Source: Alkanindiges illinoisensis
Lineage (GTDB): Bacteria > Pseudomonadota > Gammaproteobacteria > Pseudomonadales > Moraxellaceae
NCBI RefSeq assembly: GCF_004377485.1
Contig: NZ_SNTY01000058.1
Span: forward strand, 1-64,000
DNA length: 64,000 nt
Direction: 5' to 3'
Numbering within the stretch: the stretch's first letter is position 1; each line of letters starts with the position of its first letter. Under the pieces are notes generated by a model that worked only from the letters and a program-made list of their open reading frames with translations, made no database searches and was not told the origin of the DNA. A program made the position numbers and the translations under genes. Of the stretch, positions 43,091 through 52,250 are shown piece after piece.

Positions 43091-43453
43091 TTACCGGGCG
43101 GCATATAACACAATTAATGCAATCAGGGCAGGCATAGCCTGAATATATAAAATTTTGCGGCTTGCGGTAATGGCACCAAAAATACCAGCAACTAAAACAC
43201 AACCTAGAAAGAACGTGGCAACCTGAACAAAAAAACCATCCTGCAAGGTTAAAGCCCAGAATAAACCGGCTGCCAGAAAACCATTATATAAGCCCTGATT
43301 TTGCGCCAGCACCTTGGTCAGCGTCGCTTTTTCAGGCGTATTGCCGAACGCTTTTAAGCCCAGCGGTTTATCCCACAAAAACATTTCCAGCAGCAGAAAA
43401 TACATATGCAGCGCGCCAATCAGGCCAATCAGAATTTGCGCCAGTATTACCAT
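43091..43453 (-). CDS. DUF1304 four-helix membrane protein
   Basis: This 120-residue integral membrane protein has four hydrophobic segments (about residues 2-24, 52-70, 74-94 and 100-118). The family motif HMYFLLLEMFLWDKPLG at about residues 16-32 and LAQNQGLYNGFLAAGLFWAL at about 49-68 identify DUF1304. The function is unknown. It is a single gene, convergent with the desaturase. Confidence 0.9.
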   Translation of the reverse strand: MVILAQILIGLIGALHMYFLLLEMFLWDKPLGLKAFGNTPEKATLTKVLAQNQGLYNGFLAAGLFWALTLQDGFFVQVATFFLGCVLVAGIFGAITASRKILYIQAMPALIALIVLYAAR

Positions 43454-43665
43454 TTTTATGCCCTACCATATAATGAGCTTTTATCATGCTGTTTTTTAAA
43501 TCACTGGCAATGGCGCCGATCGGATTTGGGAACTGATTTTTAAACTGATCAGACAGTAAAAAATCTTGTAGCAAGAAAATGCAATGAAAAACCATTAGAG
43601 TTTTAGCATTTTATGCGCGTGAATCAATTAAACTGGTTGCAAATTACCGTTTGCCGAGCCTGATT

Positions 43666-45096
43666 ATGCAGTTTGATAATCGCTATGCCACCCTTGATGA
43701 AAAACTGTTTCATCGTCAGCCGCCCTCTCCATTGCAACAGCCCATTGCTGGACACTTTAATACTCAAGTGGCAGCGCAACTCAACTGGCCCCAAAGTGCT
43801 GACTGGGTCAGTATTCTGGGTGGGCAAACCCTGCTGGAAGGCTTTGACCCTTTGGCCATGGCCTATGCAGGTCACCAGTTTGGTCATTGGGCGGGTCAGC
43901 TTGGGGATGGTCGCGGGCTGCTTTTGGGGCAGGTCATTGATATCAATGGCCAGTTGCAGGATTTGCATTTAAAGGGCGCGGGTCTCACGCCCTACTCCCG
44001 TATGGGTGATGGCCGTGCTGTTTTACGCTCGGTTATTCGTGAATATCTGGCAGGCCATGCGCTGCGTAATCTGGGAGTAGCATCCTCCAGTGCACTGGGC
44101 TTTGTAAGCTCCAAAACCCCAGTGCAGCGTGAGCAACTGGAACGTGGCGCCTGCTTGCTTCGGGTAGCGGATTGTCATGTGCGGCTGGGACATTTTGAAT
44201 GGATTAATCAATACCAGCCCGAATTGCTTGAAGCATTCACCAGCAAAATGATTGACTGGTATTATCCGGAATGTAAAACCGAAGCTGAAAGCACCGGTAT
44301 TAATCCCGTACTGTGCTTTGCCAAGGCGGTAATTCAGCGCACCGCCAAGACCATTAGTGACTGGCAATTGGTGGGTTTTGCGCATGGCGTGATGAATACC
44401 GATAATTTATCCATTACCGGCAGCACACTGGATTTTGGCCCGTTTGGTTTTCTGGAGCGCTTTAACCCGGCATGGATCAACAATCATTCCGATCATGGTG
44501 GGCGCTACACCTACCAGAACCAGCCCAGTATTGCCCACTGGAATTTATGGGTATGGCTGGGTCAGCTTTTACCGCTGGGTCTGGATAAGGAAGATTTGCA
44601 GGCCGCACTAGCTGAATTTGAGCCTGCCTTTTTGCATCATTACCGTGAAGGCATGGCCAAAAAGCTCGGTATTGACGCGGAGCATCCTGAAAGCTTTGAC
44701 ACTGGCATGGATTTTTTACGACTCTTGCAAGCCGAAAAACTGGACTATACCACCAGCTTTAGACGACTGATTGATGAAAACCACTGGCAGGCATTTCGTG
44801 ATGACTGCATTGATGTGGCAGCCTTTGACCAGTTTATAGAGCGCTACCAGCGTGTCATTAGCGAGCAGCCGTTAGCAAACCGTCAGGCACTGATGCAGGA
44901 AAATAATCCGGTATATATCCTGCGTAATCACATGGCGCAGCAGGCTATTGAAAAAGCCGAACAGGATGATTTTAGTGAGGTTGACCGCCTATATCAGCTA
45001 CTGACAACGCCCTATACCCCACAACCGGATATTGAGCAGGAAAATGACCTGTTGCCGCCATTTGGTGAAGAGGTCGCGGTGAGTTGTTCTTCTTAA
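43666..45096 (+). CDS. selO: SelO/YdiU protein adenylyltransferase
   Basis: This 476-residue pseudokinase-fold enzyme transfers AMP from ATP to Ser, Thr or Tyr of target proteins, part of the oxidative stress response in E. coli. Signature blocks are YAGHQFGHWAGQLGDGRGLL (about residues 66-85) and LKGAGLTPYSRMGDGRAVLR (about 103-122), which bind ATP in inverted orientation. GFAHGVMNTDNLSITG (catalytic region, about 240) and DFGPFGFLE follow. The C-terminus ends in SCSS with the conserved Cys that pairs in a redox switch in E. coli. The ATG at 43666 is preferred over an in-frame TTG at 43651. Confidence 0.96.
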   Translation: MQFDNRYATLDEKLFHRQPPSPLQQPIAGHFNTQVAAQLNWPQSADWVSILGGQTLLEGFDPLAMAYAGHQFGHWAGQLGDGRGLLLGQVIDINGQLQDLHLKGAGLTPYSRMGDGRAVLRSVIREYLAGHALRNLGVASSSALGFVSSKTPVQREQLERGACLLRVADCHVRLGHFEWINQYQPELLEAFTSKMIDWYYPECKTEAESTGINPVLCFAKAVIQRTAKTISDWQLVGFAHGVMNTDNLSITGSTLDFGPFGFLERFNPAWINNHSDHGGRYTYQNQPSIAHWNLWVWLGQLLPLGLDKEDLQAALAEFEPAFLHHYREGMAKKLGIDAEHPESFDTGMDFLRLLQAEKLDYTTSFRRLIDENHWQAFRDDCIDVAAFDQFIERYQRVISEQPLANRQALMQENNPVYILRNHMAQQAIEKAEQDDFSEVDRLYQLLTTPYTPQPDIEQENDLLPPFGEEVAVSCSS

Positions 45097-45123
45097 AGCT
45101 CAAAATTAAATCATACAAAACTT

Positions 45124-45143
45124 CCTCCCCTGCTAAGGGGAGG
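45124..45143. terminator. Hairpin between convergent selO and baeR
   Basis: CCTCCCC (45124-45130) and GGGGAGG (45137-45143) form a GC-rich stem with a six-base loop between two convergent genes. T-rich tracts are short, so the terminator role is likely but not certain; the sequence also resembles common CCTCCCC...GGGGAGG intergenic repeats. Confidence 0.55.
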
Positions 45144-45171
45144 TTAAGTGAGATTTACGTATTAGCTTTCA

Positions 45172-45855
45172 TTACTGATTTTCATCGTAGTCGAAGCGAT
45201 AGCCCACGCCATACACCGAATGAATCCACTCGTGCTTGCTGCCAGTATCAGCCGTTTCACTAATCTTGCGGCGCAGGTTCTTGATATGACTATCAATCAC
45301 GCGGTCAGTCACCTCAAAGCTGTCCGGGTTTAAGTGATCCAGCAACTGGCCACGTGAGAAAATCTGTCCGACATGCTTTAAAAATAAGGCCAGCAGACGA
45401 AATTCGGTGGGTGTCAGGTTGAGGGTTTTTTGCTTGTACCAGATGCGCTGCTGGCTTTCATCAATCTTAAACAGGGCTTTTTGCGCAGGCTGGCTATGGG
45501 CACGGCGCAAGACTGCCTGTACGCGAGCCACCAGTTCTTTTGGGCTAAAAGGCTTGCAGACATAATCGTCAGCGCCCAGTTTCAGGCCCAGCAACCGGTC
45601 AATTTCCTCAGTTAATGCAGTGACCATAATAATTGGTACATTGGACACTTCGCGCAGTTTGCGGCAAACCCCCAGACCATCTAGGCGTGGCAGCATCAAA
45701 TCCAGAATGATCAGGTCAGGATTATCCTGTAAGGCAGCCTGCAAGCCAGTCTGGCCATCATTAAAGATTTCAACCTCATAATTGGCTTGCACCAGATAAT
45801 CACGTACCAGCTCTGCCAGTTCTTTTTCATCTTCAATAATAAATATTTTTGCCAT
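45172..45855 (-). CDS. baeR: OmpR-family response regulator, BaeR type
   Basis: This 227-residue regulator has a receiver domain with phosphorylation Asp in DLIILDLMLPRLDGLGVC (about residues 47-64), and KLGADDYVCKPFSPKELVAR with the switch Lys (about 95-114). The C-terminal winged helix has NLTPTEFRLLALFLKHVGQI, DSHIKNLRRKI and SVYGVGYRFDYD. The linker and wing match Acinetobacter BaeR, which controls efflux and envelope stress genes. It follows baeS, 42 bases after its stop in the leftward direction; in fact baeR lies downstream of baeS in this orientation. Confidence 0.88.
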   Translation of the reverse strand: MAKIFIIEDEKELAELVRDYLVQANYEVEIFNDGQTGLQAALQDNPDLIILDLMLPRLDGLGVCRKLREVSNVPIIMVTALTEEIDRLLGLKLGADDYVCKPFSPKELVARVQAVLRRAHSQPAQKALFKIDESQQRIWYKQKTLNLTPTEFRLLALFLKHVGQIFSRGQLLDHLNPDSFEVTDRVIDSHIKNLRRKISETADTGSKHEWIHSVYGVGYRFDYDENQ

Positions 45856-45897
45856 GGTCGTTTTCCTTATTGATAAATCATTGGTCAGGGTGTCAAT

Positions 45898-47481
45898 TTA
45901 TTGCGTGGGCTTGATGGGTAAACACAAGGTTGCACGTAGTCCGCCCAGTGGTGAATGACTAAACAGAATACTGCCATCATGCGCCTCAGCAATTTGCCGT
46001 GACAGTGCCAGCCCTAGTCCACTACCACCGGTTGCCCGGTTACGCGAGCTATCCACCCGGTAAAAACGCTCACCCAGACGTTCCAGTTCTTCATCACTCA
46101 GGCCAGGCGGGCTGTCATCCACATGCAGTTTCCACTTGCTCTCAGTAATTTCAACACTTAACGCCAGTTCACCGTTATCGTTGGTATAGCGGCGGGTATT
46201 TTCCAGAAAATTAGCAATCACCTGCCGAATGCGGTCGGGGTCAATATTCAGTTCAATTTCATGGATAGGTGGTACTACATTGACATGGAGCTGCTTGGCT
46301 GCAAATTTATGTTCAAAGCTTTCCACTTCCTGCAACACAATATTCCACGGATTGCATAATCTAAAGTGACATTGCAATTGTCCAACATCTGCCTTGGCAA
46401 GTTCATTTAAATCTTGTACCAGTTTCTTTAACGTAAGTACTTGTCTTTGCATGCCTTGTAAATGAGCGGGTGTGGCTTGACGCACGCCATCCAGCATGGC
46501 TTCAATCTGTGCCTGCAACACGCTGATGGGTGTTCTTAGCTCATGCGATGTATCTGCCACCCATTGGCGGCGTGACTGTTCATGCTGGTACAAAATGGTC
46601 GATAGCTGGTTAATAGACTGTGCCAGGTCACCTAGTTCATCATTGCGGCGGATTTCTATATGCTGCTGATAATTGCCATGCGTCAGTTCAGATGCTGTTT
46701 CCAGTAGCTCGCCAATCGGACGGCGAAAGTTACGTGCCAGCAACGAGGACACAATCGCACTTACCAGAAAACAGCTTAGGCCAATCCAGATTAAATAACG
46801 GCTTTGCGCCGAGAAAAAATTAACCGACAGGGTATCTTCCGGATCAAGTGCTGGCTGCAAACCCAAGTAGCCAATAGTTTTGCCATTGAGCTTGATGCTA
46901 CGCCGGGGCAAGTCTTCTGCCGAGCGCAAGCCCACTAGATAATTGCCTTCGTCATCATAAAGCACCAGTCGCTTGCCCAGTTCAAGGCGGTCAAGACCTG
47001 GCATTATTGGCGGTGGCCCGGATGGCTGAAACGGTGGTAAATAGGCACGACCCGCGTCCTGATCGTCCATTAACAGCGGAGCCAGGGATAATGGAGAAGC
47101 CAGACTGCCATTTTCCAGATAAGAACCATTGGCCGCGTTGCCGCGTGAGTAACGCTCTTCCAGCCGACGCTTGAGACTGCGGCGCATGGCCAGCTCATAC
47201 TGATAACGCAACCAGCGTTTTTTAACCCGGTCATAAGGCACGACGCCCGACCGCACCGAGGCATTCATGGCATCCTGCCAGGTGCCATAACGCTGATACT
47301 GATTGGCCAGGCCATCGACCAGCACGTCCAGCCGCTGCATTTCAACTTCAGCGACATAACGCGAAAAGCCTTTTTGCATGGTGAAATGCAGCATGAGCAG
47401 TCCCACCAGGCTAATGATCAATGTCGTCATCAACACTGCAATAAACAGGCGCGATGCAATGGGTAGACGTAATTTGGTCAC
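45898..47481 (-). CDS. baeS: Sensor histidine kinase, BaeS type
   Basis: This 527-residue inner-membrane kinase has a membrane helix at about residues 9-31 and a periplasmic sensor of about 200 residues. The second helix is YLIWIGLSCFLVSAIVSSLL (about 230-250), followed by HAMP. The HisKA domain has phospho-acceptor His in WVADTSHELRTPISVLQAQI (about 307-326). The ATPase domain has the N box QVIANFLENTRRYTND and G boxes DDSPPGL and GSGLGLALSRQIAEAH. The start is GTG at 47481. It forms a two-gene operon with baeR and is divergent from a small lipoprotein gene. Confidence 0.87.
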   Translation of the reverse strand: MTKLRLPIASRLFIAVLMTTLIISLVGLLMLHFTMQKGFSRYVAEVEMQRLDVLVDGLANQYQRYGTWQDAMNASVRSGVVPYDRVKKRWLRYQYELAMRRSLKRRLEERYSRGNAANGSYLENGSLASPLSLAPLLMDDQDAGRAYLPPFQPSGPPPIMPGLDRLELGKRLVLYDDEGNYLVGLRSAEDLPRRSIKLNGKTIGYLGLQPALDPEDTLSVNFFSAQSRYLIWIGLSCFLVSAIVSSLLARNFRRPIGELLETASELTHGNYQQHIEIRRNDELGDLAQSINQLSTILYQHEQSRRQWVADTSHELRTPISVLQAQIEAMLDGVRQATPAHLQGMQRQVLTLKKLVQDLNELAKADVGQLQCHFRLCNPWNIVLQEVESFEHKFAAKQLHVNVVPPIHEIELNIDPDRIRQVIANFLENTRRYTNDNGELALSVEITESKWKLHVDDSPPGLSDEELERLGERFYRVDSSRNRATGGSGLGLALSRQIAEAHDGSILFSHSPLGGLRATLCLPIKPTQ

Positions 47482-47647
47482 AATCAGCCACTCAGATCCA
47501 TAAGATGCAAACCTTGCCCGTAAATTGGCAAATATGCAAGATATCGCTGCTTCATCATTTCTCCAACTTGTTTTTTTATTTTAAGTTTTAGGGAAATCCC
47601 TACTATTTTTATGCCAGATTTTTTTGAGTGATCCAAGGAGTATTATG

Positions 47648-47995
47648 ATGAAATCAGCTTCCCTGTTTAAACCGGCACTGGTAGCACTTTCATTGGCAGG
47701 TGTGCTGGCAGGTTGTCAAACTGCGCCATCAGCAAACCCACCACATCCTGATCCGGTAGGTGACATGGGCCATAAAGAAGGCAAGCATCGCATGCATCGT
47801 TTTCATAAGGGTGATGGCCCACGTATGCAGGATGGCTGGCGTAATCCTGAAGTTCGCGCCCAGTTGCAGCAAGCCTGTGCTGGTAAAACCGTTGGACAAT
47901 TAGTTACAATTACCCTACAAAATGGCAAAACACTACAAGGCAGCTGTGAATTGCGTTTTAAACCTGAGTTGCCGCCTGCTGGCAATCGGCCCTAA
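47648..47995 (+). CDS. Small His/Lys-rich lipoprotein divergent from baeS
   Basis: This 115-residue protein has a lipoprotein signal (LVALSLAGVLAGC, lipobox Cys at about residue 23). A Pro/His/Lys/Met-rich stretch (HKEGKHRMHRFHKGDGPRM) is followed by a C-terminal segment with two Cys: QQACAGKTVGQLVTITLQ and NGKTLQGSCELRF. That segment resembles a motif in Spy-like and other envelope proteins. AAGGAG (47635-47640) lies seven bases before the ATG at 47648; an ATG three bases earlier is also possible. Its location suggests it may be a BaeR target sensing metals or envelope stress; this is inference. Confidence 0.72.
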   Translation: MKSASLFKPALVALSLAGVLAGCQTAPSANPPHPDPVGDMGHKEGKHRMHRFHKGDGPRMQDGWRNPEVRAQLQQACAGKTVGQLVTITLQNGKTLQGSCELRFKPELPPAGNRP

Positions 47996-48330
47996 TTGAT
48001 TTATGAGTTCCTTAAAAGCCTGTCATTGCAGTTTGCAGCCAGGCTTTTGAGTTCAAATATTTTTTGTTGCCTAGTTTTCGCCTTAATCCCGCCGATTTAC
48101 CGCCCTGCCCTGAAAAAATCATTTATAATGCGGCGATTTTTTACCATGCTTGACTATTCAGTCATAAAATATGGTGGTAGGCCGCCCCTGACTGAACCAA
48201 ACTTGCATTCGTTTAAATTGGCTCAATCTCTATTGGGAATAATGCGGTCCATCAATACAGATTGCGCTTTCGTGCCACCATTGATGTGATTTATTTAGTG
48301 CAATTTTTTGCCGTTTCGAGGAAATAAAAT
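47996..48330. other. Intergenic region before the first acyl-CoA dehydrogenase gene
   Basis: This stretch of about 335 bases holds a terminator (AAAAGCCTG 48014-48022 paired with CAGGCTTTT 48040-48048) for the lipoprotein gene and presumably the promoter of the dehydrogenase. A 97-codon frame crosses it, but it has no ribosome site or recognisable protein character, so I do not call a gene. Confidence 0.6.
48014..48048 (+). terminator. Terminator after the small lipoprotein gene
   Basis: AAAAGCCTG and CAGGCTTTT form a nine-base stem with a 17-base loop. The distal arm ends in TTTT, giving a plausible rho-independent terminator. Confidence 0.7.
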
Positions 48331-50130
48331 ATGCCACAGTACAAAGCACCGTTACGTGACATTCAGTTTGTAATGCACGAGTTGCTCAATGCCGAACAGC
48401 ATTATGACAAAATCTCTGCCTATGCTGGTACAAATCGCGAACTGATCGATGGCATTATTGAAGCTGCTGCTGATTTTTGCGAAAACGAATTATCCCCAAT
48501 CAACCATTCCGGTGATCAGGAAGGTTGTCATTACGAAGACGGCGTAGTTACCACGCCAAAAGGCTTTAAAGAAGCCTACCAGAAATATATCGAGCTGGGC
48601 TATCCGTCACTGGCGGTATCTGCTGAACATGGCGGCCAGGGCCTGCCAGGTTCTATTGGCAATGCCATTTCTGAGCTAGTTGGTACAGCTAACTGGTCAT
48701 GGGGCATGTATCCTGGCCTGTCTCATGGTGCGATCCGTACCCTTGAACATCATGGCAATGAGCAGCAAAAACAGGTTTACCTCAGCAAGCTGGTTACCGG
48801 CGAATGGACTGGCACAATGTGTCTGACTGAAGCCCATGCCGGTTCTGACCTAGGTATTATCCGTACCAAAGCCGAGCCAAACGAAGATGGAAGCTATGCG
48901 ATTACTGGCCAGAAAATCTTTATTTCTGCCGGTGAACACGATATGGCGGAAAATATTGTTCATATCGTACTAGCACGCCTGCCTGGTGCACCAAAAGGCA
49001 CCAAGGGGATTTCCCTGTTTATCGTGCCCAAGTTCAATGTGAACGAAGACGGCAGCATCGGCGAGCGCAACAAGGTTCGCTGTGGTTCGATTGAACACAA
49101 AATGGGTATTCATGGTAACGCCACTTGCGTGATGAACTTTGACAGCGCCAAGGGCTTCCTGATTGGGCCAGAAAACCGCGGTCTAAACTGCATGTTCACC
49201 TTTATGAATGTAGCGCGTATTGGTACGGCGATTCAGGGTCTGGCAGCTGCTGAAGGCTCGTTCCAGGGGGCTTTGACTTATGCACGTGACCGTCTGGCCA
49301 TGCGTTCACTCACTGGCCCTAAAATGCCAGAAAAAGAAGCTGACCCGATTATCGTTCACCCTGCTGTACGCAACATGCTGCTGACCCAGAAAGCATTTGC
49401 TGAAGGTGGCCGTGCGCTGGTTTACCTGTTATCCCAGTTTGCTGATATCGTTGAAGCGGGTGACAACGAAGAAGAGAAAAAATACGCTGATAACATCCTG
49501 TCCCTGTTAACCCCGATTGCTAAAGCCTTCCTGACTGAAACCGGTTATGAAGCAGCCAATCATGGTGTACAGGTGTATGGTGGCCATGGCTTTATCTCTG
49601 AATGGGGTATGGAACAGATCGTGCGTGATACCCGCATTGCCTGTTTATACGAAGGCACCACTGAAATTCAGGCGCTGGATTTGCTCGGCCGTAAAGTGCT
49701 GCAAACTCAGGGTGCCCTGCTCAAAGACTTCACCAAAATCATTCACAAGTTCTGTGAAGCAAACAAGGACAATGCTGCCATGGCAGAGTTCATTGAGCCG
49801 CTGACTGCACTGAACAAGGAATGGGGTGACCTGACCATGCAGATTGGTATGAAAGCCATGCAGAACCCGGATGAAGTGGGCGCTGCTGCGGTTGACTACC
49901 TGTACTTCTCTGGTTATGTGACCTTTGCTTACCTGTGGGCCCGCATGGCGCTGGTTGCTCAGGAGAAACTGGCCGGTGACACCACCGAAACCGACTTCTA
50001 CAATGCCAAGATCACGACTGCCCGTTTCTACTTCAAGAAACTGTTGCCACGTACCCGCTCGCACGTGGAAGTGATTGCTACTGGTGTAGAGTCCTTGATG
50101 GCACTAGATGCAGAACATTTTGCATTCTAA
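48331..50130 (+). CDS. Acyl-CoA dehydrogenase, large (about 600-residue) type, first copy
   Basis: This 599-residue FAD enzyme performs the first oxidation of fatty acyl-CoA beta-oxidation. The FAD/substrate-binding middle has GTMCLTEAHAGSDLGIIRTK (about residues 158-177), and SITGQKIFISAG-like YAITGQKIFISAGEHDMAEN follows. The C-terminal helical domain has VQVYGGHGFISEWGMEQIVR (about 411-430) and RIACLYEGTTEIQALDLLG with the catalytic Glu. The extra C-terminal domain is that of the DmdC/FadE1-FadE2-type enzymes. GAGGAAA precedes the ATG. It is paired with a second copy 217 bases downstream. Confidence 0.95.
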   Translation: MPQYKAPLRDIQFVMHELLNAEQHYDKISAYAGTNRELIDGIIEAAADFCENELSPINHSGDQEGCHYEDGVVTTPKGFKEAYQKYIELGYPSLAVSAEHGGQGLPGSIGNAISELVGTANWSWGMYPGLSHGAIRTLEHHGNEQQKQVYLSKLVTGEWTGTMCLTEAHAGSDLGIIRTKAEPNEDGSYAITGQKIFISAGEHDMAENIVHIVLARLPGAPKGTKGISLFIVPKFNVNEDGSIGERNKVRCGSIEHKMGIHGNATCVMNFDSAKGFLIGPENRGLNCMFTFMNVARIGTAIQGLAAAEGSFQGALTYARDRLAMRSLTGPKMPEKEADPIIVHPAVRNMLLTQKAFAEGGRALVYLLSQFADIVEAGDNEEEKKYADNILSLLTPIAKAFLTETGYEAANHGVQVYGGHGFISEWGMEQIVRDTRIACLYEGTTEIQALDLLGRKVLQTQGALLKDFTKIIHKFCEANKDNAAMAEFIEPLTALNKEWGDLTMQIGMKAMQNPDEVGAAAVDYLYFSGYVTFAYLWARMALVAQEKLAGDTTETDFYNAKITTARFYFKKLLPRTRSHVEVIATGVESLMALDAEHFAF

Positions 50131-50144
50131 GCTGTTGTAAACAG

Positions 50145-50168
50145 AAGCTGGCGCCATGCCAGCTTTTT
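50145..50168 (+). terminator. Terminator between the two acyl-CoA dehydrogenase genes
   Basis: AAGCTGGC (50145-50152) and GCCAGCTT (50158-50165) pair with a five-base loop and TTT follows. The second dehydrogenase therefore probably has its own promoter in the 200 bases beyond. Confidence 0.85.
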
Positions 50169-50347
50169 GTTTTGTTTGTGGAGTGTATTTTAGATGGATA
50201 GTAATGCACCTATCCATCTGCCAGCATCGCCCTACGTTTCGGGCACGATTTTAGCTTATAATGCTGCAAATTTTATCTGGTTGCTGTTTTTCAGCCCCTT
50301 GTTGATTGCTGTTCTAATCTCTCTTAACTTGTTCCTGTAGGTGAATA

Positions 50348-52129
50348 ATGCCAATTTATAATGCCCCTCTTGCAGACATGCGCTTTATTTTAAATGACGT
50401 GTTCAATGCTGAACAATTCTGGCAAAGCAATGCTGGTCTGTCTCATATTGACAGCGCCACTGTTGATGCCATTTTGGAAGAAATGGCCAAGTTTGCCCAG
50501 AACGTGACCCTGCCGCTGAACCGCAGTGGTGATGAAGAGGGCGCGCGCATTGAAAATGGTCAGGTGTATACGCCAGCAGGCTTCAAGGATGCATTCCGTC
50601 AATTTGCCGATGGCGGCTGGATTGGTCTGGGTGCCGATGAGCAATGGGGTGGTCAGGGCATGCCAAAAATGCTGACTGTACTGACGGATGAAATGCTGTT
50701 TTCCACCAATCCCTCATTCCAGCTTTATCCGCTGTTATCCATTGGCGCAGGTATGGCCTTAAACAGCTATGCTTCTGAAGAACAAAAACAAACCTATCTG
50801 CCAAAAATCTACAGTGGCGAATGGGGCGGCACCATGTGTCTGACCGAACCACATGCCGGTACTGATCTCGGTATTATCAAAACCAAAGCCGTTGCCAACG
50901 ATGATGGTTCTTACAGCATTACTGGCACCAAGATCTTTATTACCGGTGGTGATAATGACCTGTGCGAAAATATCATTCATCTGGTACTGGCCAAAACCCC
51001 GGAGGCGCCTGCTGGTTCACGCGGGATTTCACTGTTTATCGTACCAAAATTCCTGGTTAACGAAGATGGCAGCGTGGGCGAGCGTAATCCGGTTGGCCCC
51101 GGCTCTATTGAGCACAAAATGGGTATCAAGGCCTCTGCAACCTGCGTGATGAACTTTGATGGTGCCAAAGGCTATCTGGTTGGTAAGGAAAACGAAGGTC
51201 TGGCCGCCATGTTCGTGATGATGAATTACGAGCGCCTGTCCATGGGGATTCAGGGCATTGGTGCGTCTGAATATGCCTATCAAAATGCTGCCCAATATGC
51301 CACTGACCGCCTGCAAGGCCGTAGTGCAACCGGTGCCAAGCAGCCTGAAAAAGTCGCTGACAGTATTCTGGTGCATCCGGATGTACGTCGTATGCTGCTT
51401 AACGTGCGTGCCACCAATGAAGCCTCACGCGCCTTTGCAGTCTATGTAGGCCAGCAACTGGATATGACCAAGTTCTGTGAAGATCAGGACACGGTTAAGA
51501 AAGCCAATGACCGGGTTGCCCTGCTGACTCCGGTGGCCAAAGCCTACCTGACGGATGTTGCCCTAAATGCCACACTGGATGCCCAGATGGTGTTTGGTGG
51601 TCATGGCTATATCCGTGAATGGGGTATGGAACAGTGCGTGCGCGACCTGCGGATTGCCCAGATTTATGAAGGCACCAATGGCGTACAGGCACAGGATCTG
51701 ATGGGTCGTAAGGTGGTGAAAAACGGCGGTGCATTTGTTGCCACCTATCTGGCAGAAATCCGCGAGTTTGCCAATACCCTGTCTGCCGATCTGGACTTCA
51801 TCAAGCAAGCAACCCTGAATTCTGCCGATAAGCTGGAGCAGGTCACCAAACTGGTCATTGAAAATGCTCAGGGCAATCCTGATGAAATCAATGCCGCTTC
51901 TGTGGATTACCTGCATGCCTTTGGTCTGGTGAGCTATGCGTATATGTTTGCCAAAATCAGTGCTGCAGCCAGCCAGAAATCCGGTGAGTTCTATGAGAGC
52001 AAGCTGAATCTGGCCAAGTACTTTGTGGCGCGCATGTTGCCAGAACTGGATTCCCGCATTGCCAAGATTCAGGCTGGTGGCGCGCTGCTGATGCAATTTA
52101 GCCCTGAATATTTCACCACCTATGCCTAA
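50348..52129 (+). CDS. Acyl-CoA dehydrogenase, large type, second copy
   Basis: This 593-residue paralogue of the preceding gene has the same domain order. GTMCLTEPHAGTDLGIIKTK (about residues 160-179) is followed by YSITGTKIFITGGDNDLCEN, then VFGGHGYIREWGMEQCVRD (about 415) and RIAQIYEGTNGVQAQDLMG with the catalytic Glu. The two proteins share most signature residues but diverge elsewhere, so they likely prefer different chain lengths, as the FadE1/FadE2 pair of Pseudomonas aeruginosa does. It ends the tandem and is followed by two hairpins. Confidence 0.95.
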   Translation: MPIYNAPLADMRFILNDVFNAEQFWQSNAGLSHIDSATVDAILEEMAKFAQNVTLPLNRSGDEEGARIENGQVYTPAGFKDAFRQFADGGWIGLGADEQWGGQGMPKMLTVLTDEMLFSTNPSFQLYPLLSIGAGMALNSYASEEQKQTYLPKIYSGEWGGTMCLTEPHAGTDLGIIKTKAVANDDGSYSITGTKIFITGGDNDLCENIIHLVLAKTPEAPAGSRGISLFIVPKFLVNEDGSVGERNPVGPGSIEHKMGIKASATCVMNFDGAKGYLVGKENEGLAAMFVMMNYERLSMGIQGIGASEYAYQNAAQYATDRLQGRSATGAKQPEKVADSILVHPDVRRMLLNVRATNEASRAFAVYVGQQLDMTKFCEDQDTVKKANDRVALLTPVAKAYLTDVALNATLDAQMVFGGHGYIREWGMEQCVRDLRIAQIYEGTNGVQAQDLMGRKVVKNGGAFVATYLAEIREFANTLSADLDFIKQATLNSADKLEQVTKLVIENAQGNPDEINAASVDYLHAFGLVSYAYMFAKISAAASQKSGEFYESKLNLAKYFVARMLPELDSRIAKIQAGGALLMQFSPEYFTTYA

Positions 52130-52143
52130 GCCTGCATGGAGCT

Positions 52144-52173
52144 AATGACTGGATTGCAATACATCCAGTCATT
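52144..52173. other. Perfect 11-bp hairpin after the second acyl-CoA dehydrogenase gene
   Basis: AATGACTGGAT (52144-52154) and ATCCAGTCATT (52163-52173) pair fully with an eight-base loop, 14 bases after the stop. AAAAA follows on the forward strand, not T, so it may stabilise the mRNA end rather than terminate. Confidence 0.55.
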
Positions 52174-52190
52174 AAAAACTGGTGTTAAGC

Positions 52191-52219
52191 AAAAAAGCCT
52201 ACATGATGTAGGCTTTTTT
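52191..52219 (+). terminator. Terminator after the second acyl-CoA dehydrogenase gene
   Basis: AAAAAAGCCTAC and GTAGGCTTTTTT pair with a short loop; it works in both directions and also ends the convergent RcnB-like operon. Confidence 0.93.
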
Positions 52220-52250
52220 GTTGTGTGCATGGCGTTGTGAAAGTTTATAA

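Noticed and set aside
47996-48289. 97-codon frame in the gap before the first acyl-CoA dehydrogenase gene
   Set aside because: No ribosome site, it overlaps a terminator, and the amino-acid pattern is not protein-like; treated as intergenic.
51563-52096. 177-codon frame antisense to the second acyl-CoA dehydrogenase
   Set aside because: It lies fully inside a well-supported gene and has no family features or promoter context.
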